This document shows, piece after piece, positions 36,851-45,257 of a DNA stretch of 64,000 nt. Position numbers and translations under genes: made by a program. This DNA comes from Echinicola marina (GTDB lineage Bacteria; Bacteroidota; Bacteroidia; Cytophagales; Cyclobacteriaceae). Location: assembly GCF_020463795.1 (NCBI RefSeq), contig NZ_CP080025.1, forward strand, positions 3,159,501 through 3,223,500. The letters are read 5' to 3'. The notes under the pieces are model-generated. The model was not told where the DNA came from. It made no database searches and was given only the letters and a program-made list of their open reading frames with translations. Position 1 is the stretch's first letter. Each line of letters opens with the position of its first letter.

Positions 36851-37014
36851 TGGAAAAAAGGGCTGTATAGTCTGAACCAATATTGGGGTATCGGGCAGAA
36901 AACCGTGCAGTCCGACAGTATTAATAGACAGAATATAAATGGCAACTAAGCCAATTCAGATTTCGCGCTCCATGTGGTAATAAATGATTAGAAATTAATA
37001 GTTAACCTAAAATT

Positions 37015-38901
37015 ATGATGATACGAATCTTTGTTTCAGTTTTCCTTTTGGTATTAACCTGTTTTGGTCTGAAGGCACAAAGTTGGCAACCAGTAGGAGA
37101 TAAAATTATCACCAAGTGGGCTGAAGAAGTTACACCTTCCAATGTTTGGCAAGAATATCCACGTCCTCAAATGGAAAGAGATGAGTGGCAAAATTTAAAC
37201 GGACTATGGGAATATGCCATTACTTCAAATAGGGCAGAGGAACCAGAAGAGTGGAAGGAGAGTATTTTAGTTCCCTTTGCTTTAGAAACACCACTTTCCG
37301 GTGTAGGCCAGCGAATTAATCCTGATGAAGTGATTTGGTACAGAAGGACATTTGAATATGATCCCCAAAAAGGAGAAACCCATTTGCTTAATTTTGAAGG
37401 TGTGGATTATAAGTGTATGGTTTGGGTAAATGGACAGTTGGCGGGTTCTCATATCGGAGGAAATCTTCCCTTTTCTTTTGACGTGACCAAGCTGATGAAA
37501 GAAGGTGAAAATGAAGTGAAGCTAAGGGTAATTGATGGAACAGATGACCCCGATCTTTATCAGCTCAGAGGGAAACAGAAGCGGGATGGTCGAGGAATTT
37601 GGTATTCTCCATCGTCGGGAATTTGGTCCACAGTGTGGATGGAAAGTGTTCCGAAAACCTATGTGCAATCAGTAAAAATCCTGGCGGATATGCATGGAGA
37701 GCTGAAAGCGGAAGCAATCGTAGGTGGGCTAAAGCAGCCATCAGGTCTACGGATTACCGTTTTGGAGAATGGAAAGGAAGTCATGAAGAGAAACAGTTCC
37801 AGCCATGAACTAATATTAAGTGTGAAAAATGTGAAGTTATGGTCACCTTCTTCTCCATATTTATATGATATTTTGGTAGAACTCATTGGTGAAAATGGAC
37901 AGGTTTTAGATAGTGTAACTTCTTATGCAGGATTCCGAAGTGTGGGCAAGGAATGTGATGAAAATGGAAACTGGCAGTTTACCCTCAATGGAGAGAAGAT
38001 TTTCCATTTGGGGCCATTGGATCAAGGCTGGTGGCCAGGCAGTTTTTTGCTTCCACCTTCTGATGAGGCCATTGTTTGGGAGATGGAATACCTGAAAAAG
38101 GCCGGCTTCAATATGATCAGAAAGCATAAGAAGGTCGAGCCTCGTCGCTATTATTATCATGCTGACCGTTTGGGATTCCTGATCTGGCAAGATCAGACTT
38201 CTGGAGGTAGTGGAGGAAGTGAATGGCCGAAATGGAAAAAACTTCAAGCTCTTGCAAAAGGTTACACACCGAGAAATAATAAATGGTGGGACGGAAATGA
38301 TAATGTGCTAAATGCCGATTGGCCAGATTGGGCACATGAACAATATATGACTGAGCTCAAAACGATGATAGATGTACTTTATAATCATTCTTCGGTAGTG
38401 GTTTGGACGACTTTTAATGAGCGCTGGGGACAGCACCGCAGTATGGAAGTAGGAACTTGGACCAAAAAATATGATCCTTCGAGGTTGCTAAATATAGCCA
38501 GTGGGGGTAACTTTTTCGAAGTAGGAGATATTGCCGATGAGCATAATTACCCTCATCCTTTATTTCCACTGGAAGTTCCTTTATATGATGATTATATCAA
38601 AGTAGTTGGTGAATATGGGGGACATGGTTGGCCAGTAGAGGGACATATTTGGGATACCTCAAAGAACAACTGGGGCTATGGAGGACTTCCAAAGACCAAA
38701 GGGGAGTATATTCAGCGCTATGTGAAAAGTAGCAATATCCTGGGAGACTTAAAGAAAAAGGGAATCAGTGCAGGTGTTTATACGCAAACGACCGATGTGG
38801 AAGGCGAGATAAACGGCTTGATTACCTATGACCGCAAAGTCATGAAAATCACACCAGAGGAATTATATAAAATTCACAAAGCCGCTGGACTTGTGGATTA
38901 A
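37015..38901 (+). CDS. Glycoside hydrolase family 2 protein
   Basis: Exported exo-glycosidase of 628 residues; signal peptide IFVSVFLLVLTCFGLKAQ. N-terminal sugar-binding jelly roll (WQNLNGLWEYAI, VIWYRRTFEYD), an immunoglobulin-like domain (RITVLENGKEV to YAGFRSVG), then the TIM barrel. The acid/base lies in TTFNERWGQ (N468-E469) and the nucleophile in VVGEYGGHGWP (E533). It is shorter than typical beta-galactosidases because the C-terminal domains are missing. GH2 enzymes cleave beta-galactosides, beta-glucuronides or beta-mannosides; specificity is not readable here. It lies between two sulfatases, implying a desulfated oligosaccharide substrate. Confidence 0.88.
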   Translation: MMIRIFVSVFLLVLTCFGLKAQSWQPVGDKIITKWAEEVTPSNVWQEYPRPQMERDEWQNLNGLWEYAITSNRAEEPEEWKESILVPFALETPLSGVGQRINPDEVIWYRRTFEYDPQKGETHLLNFEGVDYKCMVWVNGQLAGSHIGGNLPFSFDVTKLMKEGENEVKLRVIDGTDDPDLYQLRGKQKRDGRGIWYSPSSGIWSTVWMESVPKTYVQSVKILADMHGELKAEAIVGGLKQPSGLRITVLENGKEVMKRNSSSHELILSVKNVKLWSPSSPYLYDILVELIGENGQVLDSVTSYAGFRSVGKECDENGNWQFTLNGEKIFHLGPLDQGWWPGSFLLPPSDEAIVWEMEYLKKAGFNMIRKHKKVEPRRYYYHADRLGFLIWQDQTSGGSGGSEWPKWKKLQALAKGYTPRNNKWWDGNDNVLNADWPDWAHEQYMTELKTMIDVLYNHSSVVVWTTFNERWGQHRSMEVGTWTKKYDPSRLLNIASGGNFFEVGDIADEHNYPHPLFPLEVPLYDDYIKVVGEYGGHGWPVEGHIWDTSKNNWGYGGLPKTKGEYIQRYVKSSNILGDLKKKGISAGVYTQTTDVEGEINGLITYDRKVMKITPEELYKIHKAAGLVD

Positions 38902-38931
38902 TACCCATTAGTCCATTCAAATGGACAGTTC

Positions 38932-39014
38932 CTTCTGTATTATACAGAAGATGAATAAGCATTGGAATAGCTAGAAAATAGGCTATGGCGGATAAACTAA
39001 TTGTCTGCCATAGC
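38932..39014 (+). terminator. Hairpin cluster after the GH2 gene
   Basis: In this 309-base gap CTTCTGTA (38932-38939) pairs with TACAGAAG (38943-38950). GCTATGGCGGA (38982-38992) pairs with TCTGCCATAGC (39004-39014), followed by TTATCTAATTTT. The second is a plausible terminator; the first may protect the mRNA end. The rest of the gap up to 39210 shows nothing recognisable beyond a probable promoter region for the next sulfatase. Confidence 0.55.
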
Positions 39015-39210
39015 TTATCTAATTTTGTTGATTTATAGGGCATTGAGGAATTAGCAGTGATTCTGGAAAGGACATAAAGGTAGTAAAAGATGAAAAGAAG
39101 AGCTTTGATGATATGGGCCTTTATTTTTTTAGGAAGCATTGGAGGGGCAAAAAGCCTATAAGTCATGGATTCAGCAATCAAATTGAAGGAATTATTTAAA
39201 TAAATAGAGA

Positions 39211-40626
39211 ATGAGAATTTCATTGAAAATTTTAAGTCTATGCTTAATTGGTCTTTTTGGAAACATTGAAGCCATATGGGCACAGGAAAAACCCAATGTG
39301 GTCATCATCTTTATAGATGATATGGGCTTTGGGGATTTGTCTTCTTTTGGTAATCAAGTGGTAGCGACCCCCAATATGGATGCTTTGGCAGAAAGGGGAT
39401 TGAAGCTGACCAATTTTTATGTGAACTCACCTATTTGCTCGCCAAGTAGAACAGCCTTGAATACCGGGTTTTATCCATTGAAGTACAAAATCCATTCTTA
39501 TTTGGACAATAGTACAAGAAATGCTCAAAGGGGAATGAACAATTGGTTGGATGCAGATGCAGAAACCATGGCAAAGGTATTCAAGAAAAACGGTTACAGA
39601 ACTGGCCATTTTGGTAAATGGCATCTTGGGGGAGGCCGTGATGTAGGTGATGCACCATTGCCACAGGCCTATGGTTTTGATCAGTCTCTAGTGAGTTTTG
39701 AAGGGCTTGGGGATCGTTTGTTGTTCAAAAGAGATGGACTTTCAAACGCGAGCAGCAAGTTAGGAAAAGGTCAGATCAATTGGGTGGAAAAATACCAGGC
39801 CACAGGGATTTATGTAGACAGTGCGTTAAGTTTCATAGGAGCAAACAAAAAAGAGCCTTTTTATGTACACCTTTTCCCAAATGACGTGCATGATCCGCAT
39901 CTGCCCATGAATGGGAGTGTAAAGAAATATGAGAAAATAGCCCGTTCAAAATCTGAGGCCAGGTTCTTTGCTGTCCTCGAAAATTTGGATGAGCAAATCG
40001 GCAGGTTTGTGGAGGGATTGGAAAAGCTGGGTAAACTGGATAATACCATCATTGTGTTCACTAGTGACAATGGCCCTACGGACTGGGCAAGCTATTATAA
40101 TAACGGCGAATACCCTCCTGGATTTACAGCAGGTCTTCACGGAAGAAAATGGAGTCTTTATGAGGGTGGAATAAGGATGCCATTCATCATTAGTTGGCCC
40201 GGAAAAGTGCCGATGGGAGTAGAAGATAATAAGACGGTGATGACTGCAGTGGACTTAAAACCTACTTTATTGAAAATGACCAACCTAAACCATCCTCAAA
40301 ATGGCGACGGTCAGGACAGGAGTGAAGCTATGCTTGGCCACCCAATGGACCAACACAAAGCCATTATGTGGGAATATGCCAGCTCTGTGGGCGGAAGTAT
40401 ATTGCCAGGACATGAGAAAAATATCTCTCCTAATCTCGCCATTTTGGACAATGGATGGAAATTGCTTATCAACGCAGACTCTACCAAGGCAGAATTGTAC
40501 CATTTGGAGAAAGATCCATTTGAAGCTAGAAATTTAGTCAATAAGGAAGTTGAAAAATCCCAGAAAATGGCACACAGGCTATTGGAGTGGAGAAGAGGAT
40601 ATGAAGTTCCATTAATGCAAAAGTGA
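39211..40626 (+). CDS. Sulfatase (S1 family, Cys-type)
   Basis: Exported sulfatase of 471 residues with a signal peptide (SLCLIGLFGNIEAIWAQ). Metal site start PNVVIIFIDDMGFGDLSSFG; formylglycine motif C76-S-P-S-R (SPICSPSRTAL). Further landmarks are GHFGKWHLGGG, NDVHDPHLP and VFTSDNGP. It resembles arylsulfatase-A-like enzymes. The next sulfatase starts 24 bases later, and the following genes run closely spaced to 44821, so this is the first gene of a four-gene enzyme operon. Confidence 0.92.
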   Translation: MRISLKILSLCLIGLFGNIEAIWAQEKPNVVIIFIDDMGFGDLSSFGNQVVATPNMDALAERGLKLTNFYVNSPICSPSRTALNTGFYPLKYKIHSYLDNSTRNAQRGMNNWLDADAETMAKVFKKNGYRTGHFGKWHLGGGRDVGDAPLPQAYGFDQSLVSFEGLGDRLLFKRDGLSNASSKLGKGQINWVEKYQATGIYVDSALSFIGANKKEPFYVHLFPNDVHDPHLPMNGSVKKYEKIARSKSEARFFAVLENLDEQIGRFVEGLEKLGKLDNTIIVFTSDNGPTDWASYYNNGEYPPGFTAGLHGRKWSLYEGGIRMPFIISWPGKVPMGVEDNKTVMTAVDLKPTLLKMTNLNHPQNGDGQDRSEAMLGHPMDQHKAIMWEYASSVGGSILPGHEKNISPNLAILDNGWKLLINADSTKAELYHLEKDPFEARNLVNKEVEKSQKMAHRLLEWRRGYEVPLMQK

Positions 40627-40650
40627 TTTGCATTCAACCCTAAAACTCTT

Positions 40651-42036
40651 ATGAAAAGATTTACTGGAATATTAGTAATAGCTTGTTTTTTGCTGTCCAA
40701 AGTTCCTTTATTTGCGCAGCAAGGGCAACCGAATATTATCGTGTACCTATCAGATGACCTGGGATATCTCGATACCTCTCCCTATGGGGCAAAGGTGGTG
40801 GAGACACCTATTTTAGAACAGCTCAGCAAGGAAGGGATGAAGTTCAATAATGCCTTTGTAGCCACTCCTTCTTGTGCTCCCAGCAGAGCTGCGCTATTGA
40901 CAGGTCTTCTGCCGGCAAGAAACGGAGCAGAAACCAATCATTCCTATCCAAAGGAAGGTATTCCCTACCTCATTAAGAATTTTAAGGAAAGTGGCTATAA
41001 GGTTTATGCTTTTGGGAAGGTGGCACATTATGGAGGAAATGACAAATGCGGCTTTGACTATCATTTGGATCAACAGGTCAATCTAGAACGGAATATTCGA
41101 CACTTTTTTGATTCAGTCAAGGTTGAGGGCCCTGTATGTCTGTTTGTAGGGGATAGAAGGCCACATGTTGCTTGGACCAAGCAAATGGACTATAGTCCCG
41201 ACGAAGTAGATCTGCCACCTTATTTTGTGGATACCAAACCTACAAGGGAGCATCGATCAAGGTACTATACTGATATTACAGGTTTGGACAGTGAAATGGG
41301 AAAGGTCTTGGATTATTTGACTCCAATATTTGGAGAAAATACTTTGACGCTTTTTACCAGTGATCATGGTGCGCAGTGGCCATTTGGAAAGTGGAACCTT
41401 TACGATGCGGGTATCAGAACTCCTCTCATCGTAAAATGGCCGGGAGTCATTCAGGCCGGAGCAGAATCCGATGCAAAAGTCAGTTGGATAGATATCTTGC
41501 CTACCTTACTGGACATTTCTGGAAGTGAAATTCCGAAGGGGTTGGATGGTCAGTCCTTTAAAAGGGTATTAGAAGGAAAACAAACGCATTTCAGAGATGA
41601 AATTTATACTACACACAGTGGAGATGGTAAATTCAATATTTATCCCATAAGGAGTGTCAGAACCGATCAGTATAAATTGATTTGGAACCTCGTTCCAGAT
41701 GCCTACCATACCAATCACTCTGATATCCTAAGAAAGGATGGAGCAGGAGCCTACTGGGACTCATGGGATCAAAAAGCCCTAAAAGATCTAAAGGCAGCAG
41801 CTATTATCAAAAAGTACTATGAGCGTCCTGAGTGGGAGTTTTATGATCTTAAGACAGATCCTGATGAACAGAAAAATTTGATGGATGATCCTGAGTATCA
41901 AAAGGAAATCGTAAAGCTTAAAAAGCGTCTGACCAAATGGTTGGATAAGCAAAACGACGAATTGAAAACTTATAGGGAGCCCTATAAGATAGGTCAACCT
42001 AAACCCAATAGCAAAACCATACAAAACATAAAATAA
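40651..42036 (+). CDS. Sulfatase (S1 family, Cys-type), N-sulfatase-like layout
   Basis: Exported sulfatase of 461 residues; signal peptide ILVIACFLLSKVPLFAQ. QPNIIVYLSDDLGYLD begins the metal site and C75-A-P-S-R (SCAPSRAALLTG) is the formylglycine motif. YAFGKVAHYGG and FTSDHGAQWPFGKW with LYDAGIRTPL resemble heparan N-sulfatase-like members, as does the sulfatase at 35195. The C-terminus is Lys-rich. Its stop codon overlaps the next start by one base (TAATG), so translation is coupled to the GH43-like gene. Confidence 0.92.
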   Translation: MKRFTGILVIACFLLSKVPLFAQQGQPNIIVYLSDDLGYLDTSPYGAKVVETPILEQLSKEGMKFNNAFVATPSCAPSRAALLTGLLPARNGAETNHSYPKEGIPYLIKNFKESGYKVYAFGKVAHYGGNDKCGFDYHLDQQVNLERNIRHFFDSVKVEGPVCLFVGDRRPHVAWTKQMDYSPDEVDLPPYFVDTKPTREHRSRYYTDITGLDSEMGKVLDYLTPIFGENTLTLFTSDHGAQWPFGKWNLYDAGIRTPLIVKWPGVIQAGAESDAKVSWIDILPTLLDISGSEIPKGLDGQSFKRVLEGKQTHFRDEIYTTHSGDGKFNIYPIRSVRTDQYKLIWNLVPDAYHTNHSDILRKDGAGAYWDSWDQKALKDLKAAAIIKKYYERPEWEFYDLKTDPDEQKNLMDDPEYQKEIVKLKKRLTKWLDKQNDELKTYREPYKIGQPKPNSKTIQNIK

Positions 42037-43166
42037 TGAACCTATTAAACCGAGCAATGGCTTTTGGGGCTTTTCTTTTATTTCTATCCTGTAATGGACA
42101 GACAGCAAAGCAAAAAGCCTATGAGGATCATGATAAAGCCATTTACAGCAAGGATGGCTGGATAAGAGACCCCTATATATTTTTGGATGAGGATGGTCAT
42201 TATTATCTGACTGGGACCACGCCAGCACCTAAGGATCCTAAGGAAGGTGAAGAACCTTATAATACGGGGCTAGATAAGTCGAATGAGGAGATTTACGGCA
42301 CCCCTAGTATTGTGGGGGGAAAATTGAGGGTTTGGAGAAGCCAAGACCTAATGGACTGGGAGTATTTAGGCGAACCATTTACCTTGGATAAGGGATATTG
42401 GGCAAAAAAATTCCCGAAGAAATTTGAGGAGAGTTCACCGGATAAATGGAAAATATGGGCTCCCGAACTTTATCATGTAAATGGTAAGTGGATTTATGTG
42501 CATACTACCCCAGGCCCTGTACAGGGAGGTGCTAATTTGGTCATTACAGCAGACAATGAAATGAGTGGGCCTTTCAACTTTCCCATGGGCGATGATATGA
42601 AGTTCAAACACGACCCTTCTCTTTTCAAAGATGATGATGGGACATGGTACCTGTTATGGGGCAATACCAAGATTGCTCCGATCAAGCCAGGCTTTCAGGG
42701 TTTGGCAGCTGAACCCATCAGGATTGACCCTTCAGATAGGGTGATAGGCCATGAAGGGGCGACTGTTCGTAAAATTGGTGACAAATATGTGCATTTTGGT
42801 ACGGCATGGTCAACAGATGAAATGCGAAAAGGTTCATATAACCTCTATTATTGTACTGCAGATAAAGTGACAGGACCTTATGGTCCAAGGCAGTTTGTAG
42901 GACGTTTTTTAGGACATGGGACACCTTTTCAGGATAAAGAGGGAAGATGGTGGTGTACCGCTTTTTATAATGGAAATGTTCCTCCGGTCAGTAGGGAGGG
43001 TATTCAGAATAGGAACCTTGGAGAGACCGCCCAGACCATTAATGAACAAGGGACGACCATTGTTCCTCTAGAAGTAAAGGTTTTGGAAGATGGAGAAATT
43101 TACATCCGTGCCAAAGATCCTGATTATGCCAATCCAGGTCCTGATGAAGTACAGCAATTTCATTAG
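42036..43166 (+). CDS. Glycoside hydrolase family 43-like lipoprotein
   Basis: Five-bladed beta-propeller glycosidase of 376 residues. Lipobox FLSC puts the lipid on Cys19. The catalytic base Asp is in GWIRDPYIFLD (D45), the second Asp in KHDPSLFKDDDGTWYLLWG, and the general acid Glu probably in GHEGATVRKI. GH43 members act mainly on alpha-L-arabinose, beta-D-xylose or beta-D-galactose; this one is a divergent type, and the exact specificity is unknown. It sits between two sulfatases and overlaps the upstream one by one base. Confidence 0.83.
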   Translation: MNLLNRAMAFGAFLLFLSCNGQTAKQKAYEDHDKAIYSKDGWIRDPYIFLDEDGHYYLTGTTPAPKDPKEGEEPYNTGLDKSNEEIYGTPSIVGGKLRVWRSQDLMDWEYLGEPFTLDKGYWAKKFPKKFEESSPDKWKIWAPELYHVNGKWIYVHTTPGPVQGGANLVITADNEMSGPFNFPMGDDMKFKHDPSLFKDDDGTWYLLWGNTKIAPIKPGFQGLAAEPIRIDPSDRVIGHEGATVRKIGDKYVHFGTAWSTDEMRKGSYNLYYCTADKVTGPYGPRQFVGRFLGHGTPFQDKEGRWWCTAFYNGNVPPVSREGIQNRNLGETAQTINEQGTTIVPLEVKVLEDGEIYIRAKDPDYANPGPDEVQQFH

Positions 43167-43186
43167 TTCCTTTTTAAAAGAAAAAA

Positions 43187-44821
43187 ATGAAGAAGAATAA
43201 AATTTCATCAAGATTTTTAGCAGTATTGTTACTGTGCAGTTTTGCTTGTTCCAAAAGCCCACAAAAAGGAATCCAGCAGAAGAAACCTAATATCATTTTG
43301 ATCATGTCTGATGATATGGGATATTCTGATTTGGGCTGTTATGGGGGTGAAATCAATACCCCCAATCTGGATAAACTGGCCAAAAATGGGCTTCAATTTA
43401 CGCAATTTTATAATTCTGCGAGATGCTGTCCTACCAGGGCTTCATTGATGACCGGTTTACATCCCCATCAGACCGGAATTGGACATATGACCAATCCTCC
43501 GGATCATCCAAAAGGACACAATTATGGCATTCCTTCTTATGAGGGAAGCCTTAATAAACAATGTGTAACCATCGCTCAGGTGCTCAAACCAGCTGGCTAC
43601 CATACCTTGATGACAGGAAAATGGCACTTGGGAACTGATTTTGAAGACTGGCCATTGCAGAGGGGATTTGATAAGTTTTACGGGTTTATTCCTGGCGCGG
43701 GTAATTTTTTCAAACCTACTCCACCGAGAGGAATTACTTATATGAATGAGTCCATAAGTATTACAGATCCTGATTTTTATACCACAGATGCTTTTACAGA
43801 TAAAGCCATACAATTTATCGATGAAGCTCAAGCTGAAGATGAGGACAAACCTTTCTTTTTGTATTTAGCCTATAATGCACCCCACTGGCCATTACAGGCG
43901 CCTGCTGAAGATGTCGAAAAATATAGAGGCAAGTATATGCAAGGTTGGGGCAAGTTACGGGAGGAACGCTATGCCAGAATGAAAGCAATGGGTTTGATTG
44001 ATCCTGAATGGGAGTTGACAGCCCAAGATGCGAGAAGTTGGAAATCCCTTGATCCAGCAAAAAAGGATGAAATGGATCATCGCATGGCCATTTACGCAGC
44101 TATGGTAGACAGGATGGACCAAAACATAGGTAGACTGGTGGATTATTTGGAGAAAAGGGGGGAGTTGGACAATACGATGATTGTTTTCCTTAATGATAAT
44201 GGAGCCTGTGCGGAAGTAGATGAATTGGGCAGTGGACCGGCCTCTCAGTTAGGTACAAAAGAAGGTTATTTGCTGTCTTATGGACGCGCTTGGGCCAATG
44301 CTTCCAATACTCCATATCGAGAATACAAACATTGGTTACATGAAGGAGGAATGGCCACACCATTTATTGTCCATTGGCCGGCAGGAATTGCAAGGTCGGA
44401 AAACAATAAGGTGCGTCAGTATGCTTATCTGCCAGATATTATGGCTACTTTTAGTGCGCTTGCGGGAGCGGAATATCCGCAAGCATTTCAAGGAAATGCT
44501 GTTGCTCCTTTGCAAGGTAAAAGCCTGCTTTCTACGTTGAATGAAACTACCAAGCCTGTTCATGAAGAGGCGATCTTTTTTGAGCATGAAGGTAAAAAAG
44601 CCGTACGGGAAGGGAAATATAAGCTGGTTTCCAAATGGAATAAAAACAGAGAATACAATTGGGAACTCTATGATATGGAAGTTGATCGTACTGAAACCAA
44701 TGACCTCGCTAAATCCATGCCTGAAAAGGTGGATCGATTAAGTAAGCTTTGGCTGGCATGGGCAGATGAAATGGGCGTGAAACCGTGGTCGGAAATTTTG
44801 GAGTTGAGGAATAAAAAGTAA
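43187..44821 (+). CDS. Arylsulfatase (S1 family, Cys-type), lipoprotein
   Basis: 544 residues. The signal ends in a lipobox-like SFAC (Cys21), so it is probably membrane-anchored. KPNIILIMSDDMGYSDLGCY is the metal-site start and C80-C-P-T-R (SARCCPTRASLMTG) the formylglycine motif, with GKWHLGTDFEDWPLQRGFDK as in S1_4-like arylsulfatases. Last gene of the enzyme operon, 20 bases after the GH43-like stop. A strong hairpin follows at 44862. Confidence 0.93.
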   Translation: MKKNKISSRFLAVLLLCSFACSKSPQKGIQQKKPNIILIMSDDMGYSDLGCYGGEINTPNLDKLAKNGLQFTQFYNSARCCPTRASLMTGLHPHQTGIGHMTNPPDHPKGHNYGIPSYEGSLNKQCVTIAQVLKPAGYHTLMTGKWHLGTDFEDWPLQRGFDKFYGFIPGAGNFFKPTPPRGITYMNESISITDPDFYTTDAFTDKAIQFIDEAQAEDEDKPFFLYLAYNAPHWPLQAPAEDVEKYRGKYMQGWGKLREERYARMKAMGLIDPEWELTAQDARSWKSLDPAKKDEMDHRMAIYAAMVDRMDQNIGRLVDYLEKRGELDNTMIVFLNDNGACAEVDELGSGPASQLGTKEGYLLSYGRAWANASNTPYREYKHWLHEGGMATPFIVHWPAGIARSENNKVRQYAYLPDIMATFSALAGAEYPQAFQGNAVAPLQGKSLLSTLNETTKPVHEEAIFFEHEGKKAVREGKYKLVSKWNKNREYNWELYDMEVDRTETNDLAKSMPEKVDRLSKLWLAWADEMGVKPWSEILELRNKK

Positions 44822-44861
44822 AATGAAGTCCTAATGGTTAGGAGGTCTTTTGTTAATAGAG

Positions 44862-44922
44862 AGGGCTTGGAAGAGTAGTTTTAAATTGTCATACAACTTA
44901 AAACCTTTTTCAAGCCCTTTTG
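44862..44922 (+). terminator. Terminator at the end of the sulfatase operon
   Basis: AGGGCTTG (44862-44869) pairs with CAAGCCCT (44911-44918), and an inner stem is formed by GTTTTAA and TTAAAAC. TTTTG follows. It lies 40 bases beyond the arylsulfatase stop. Confidence 0.72.
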
Positions 44923-45257
44923 ATGTTGTTATTAAACTGTTTTTTGTAAGTGAATTTTTAATTTGAATATCCGTTCTTAAAATAATGTAATGCTGAAAAG
45001 AAATGATTATATTTTGAATCTAGAAACATAGTTGTTTTCTTTTTATGATTTAGCTTTTTGCCTATTCCCCTTTTTACATTTTTAAACTTTGTTTATGGTT
45101 AGGTGCGATGCGTATTTTGGCGCCTATTGGACTTTATGTCTTAACTAAAACGAGTGTTCATGGATTTTGAATAAATATTCCAAGAATGAAATTTAAAAAA
45201 TCCCTCTAGGTATATAGGGAAGATAGATCAATTAACATTAACCTAAAAACAACCATT
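44923..45257. other. Leader/promoter region of the third susC/D pair
   Basis: 335 AT-rich bases between the terminator and the susC start. No gene, repeat or clear operator was recognised, and no sigma/anti-sigma pair or hybrid two-component system accompanies this susC. Confidence 0.4.

Noticed and set aside
37015-38901. Assigning the GH2 enzyme as beta-galactosidase, beta-glucuronidase or beta-mannosidase
   Set aside because: The catalytic residues are shared by all these activities and the truncated architecture does not decide between them.
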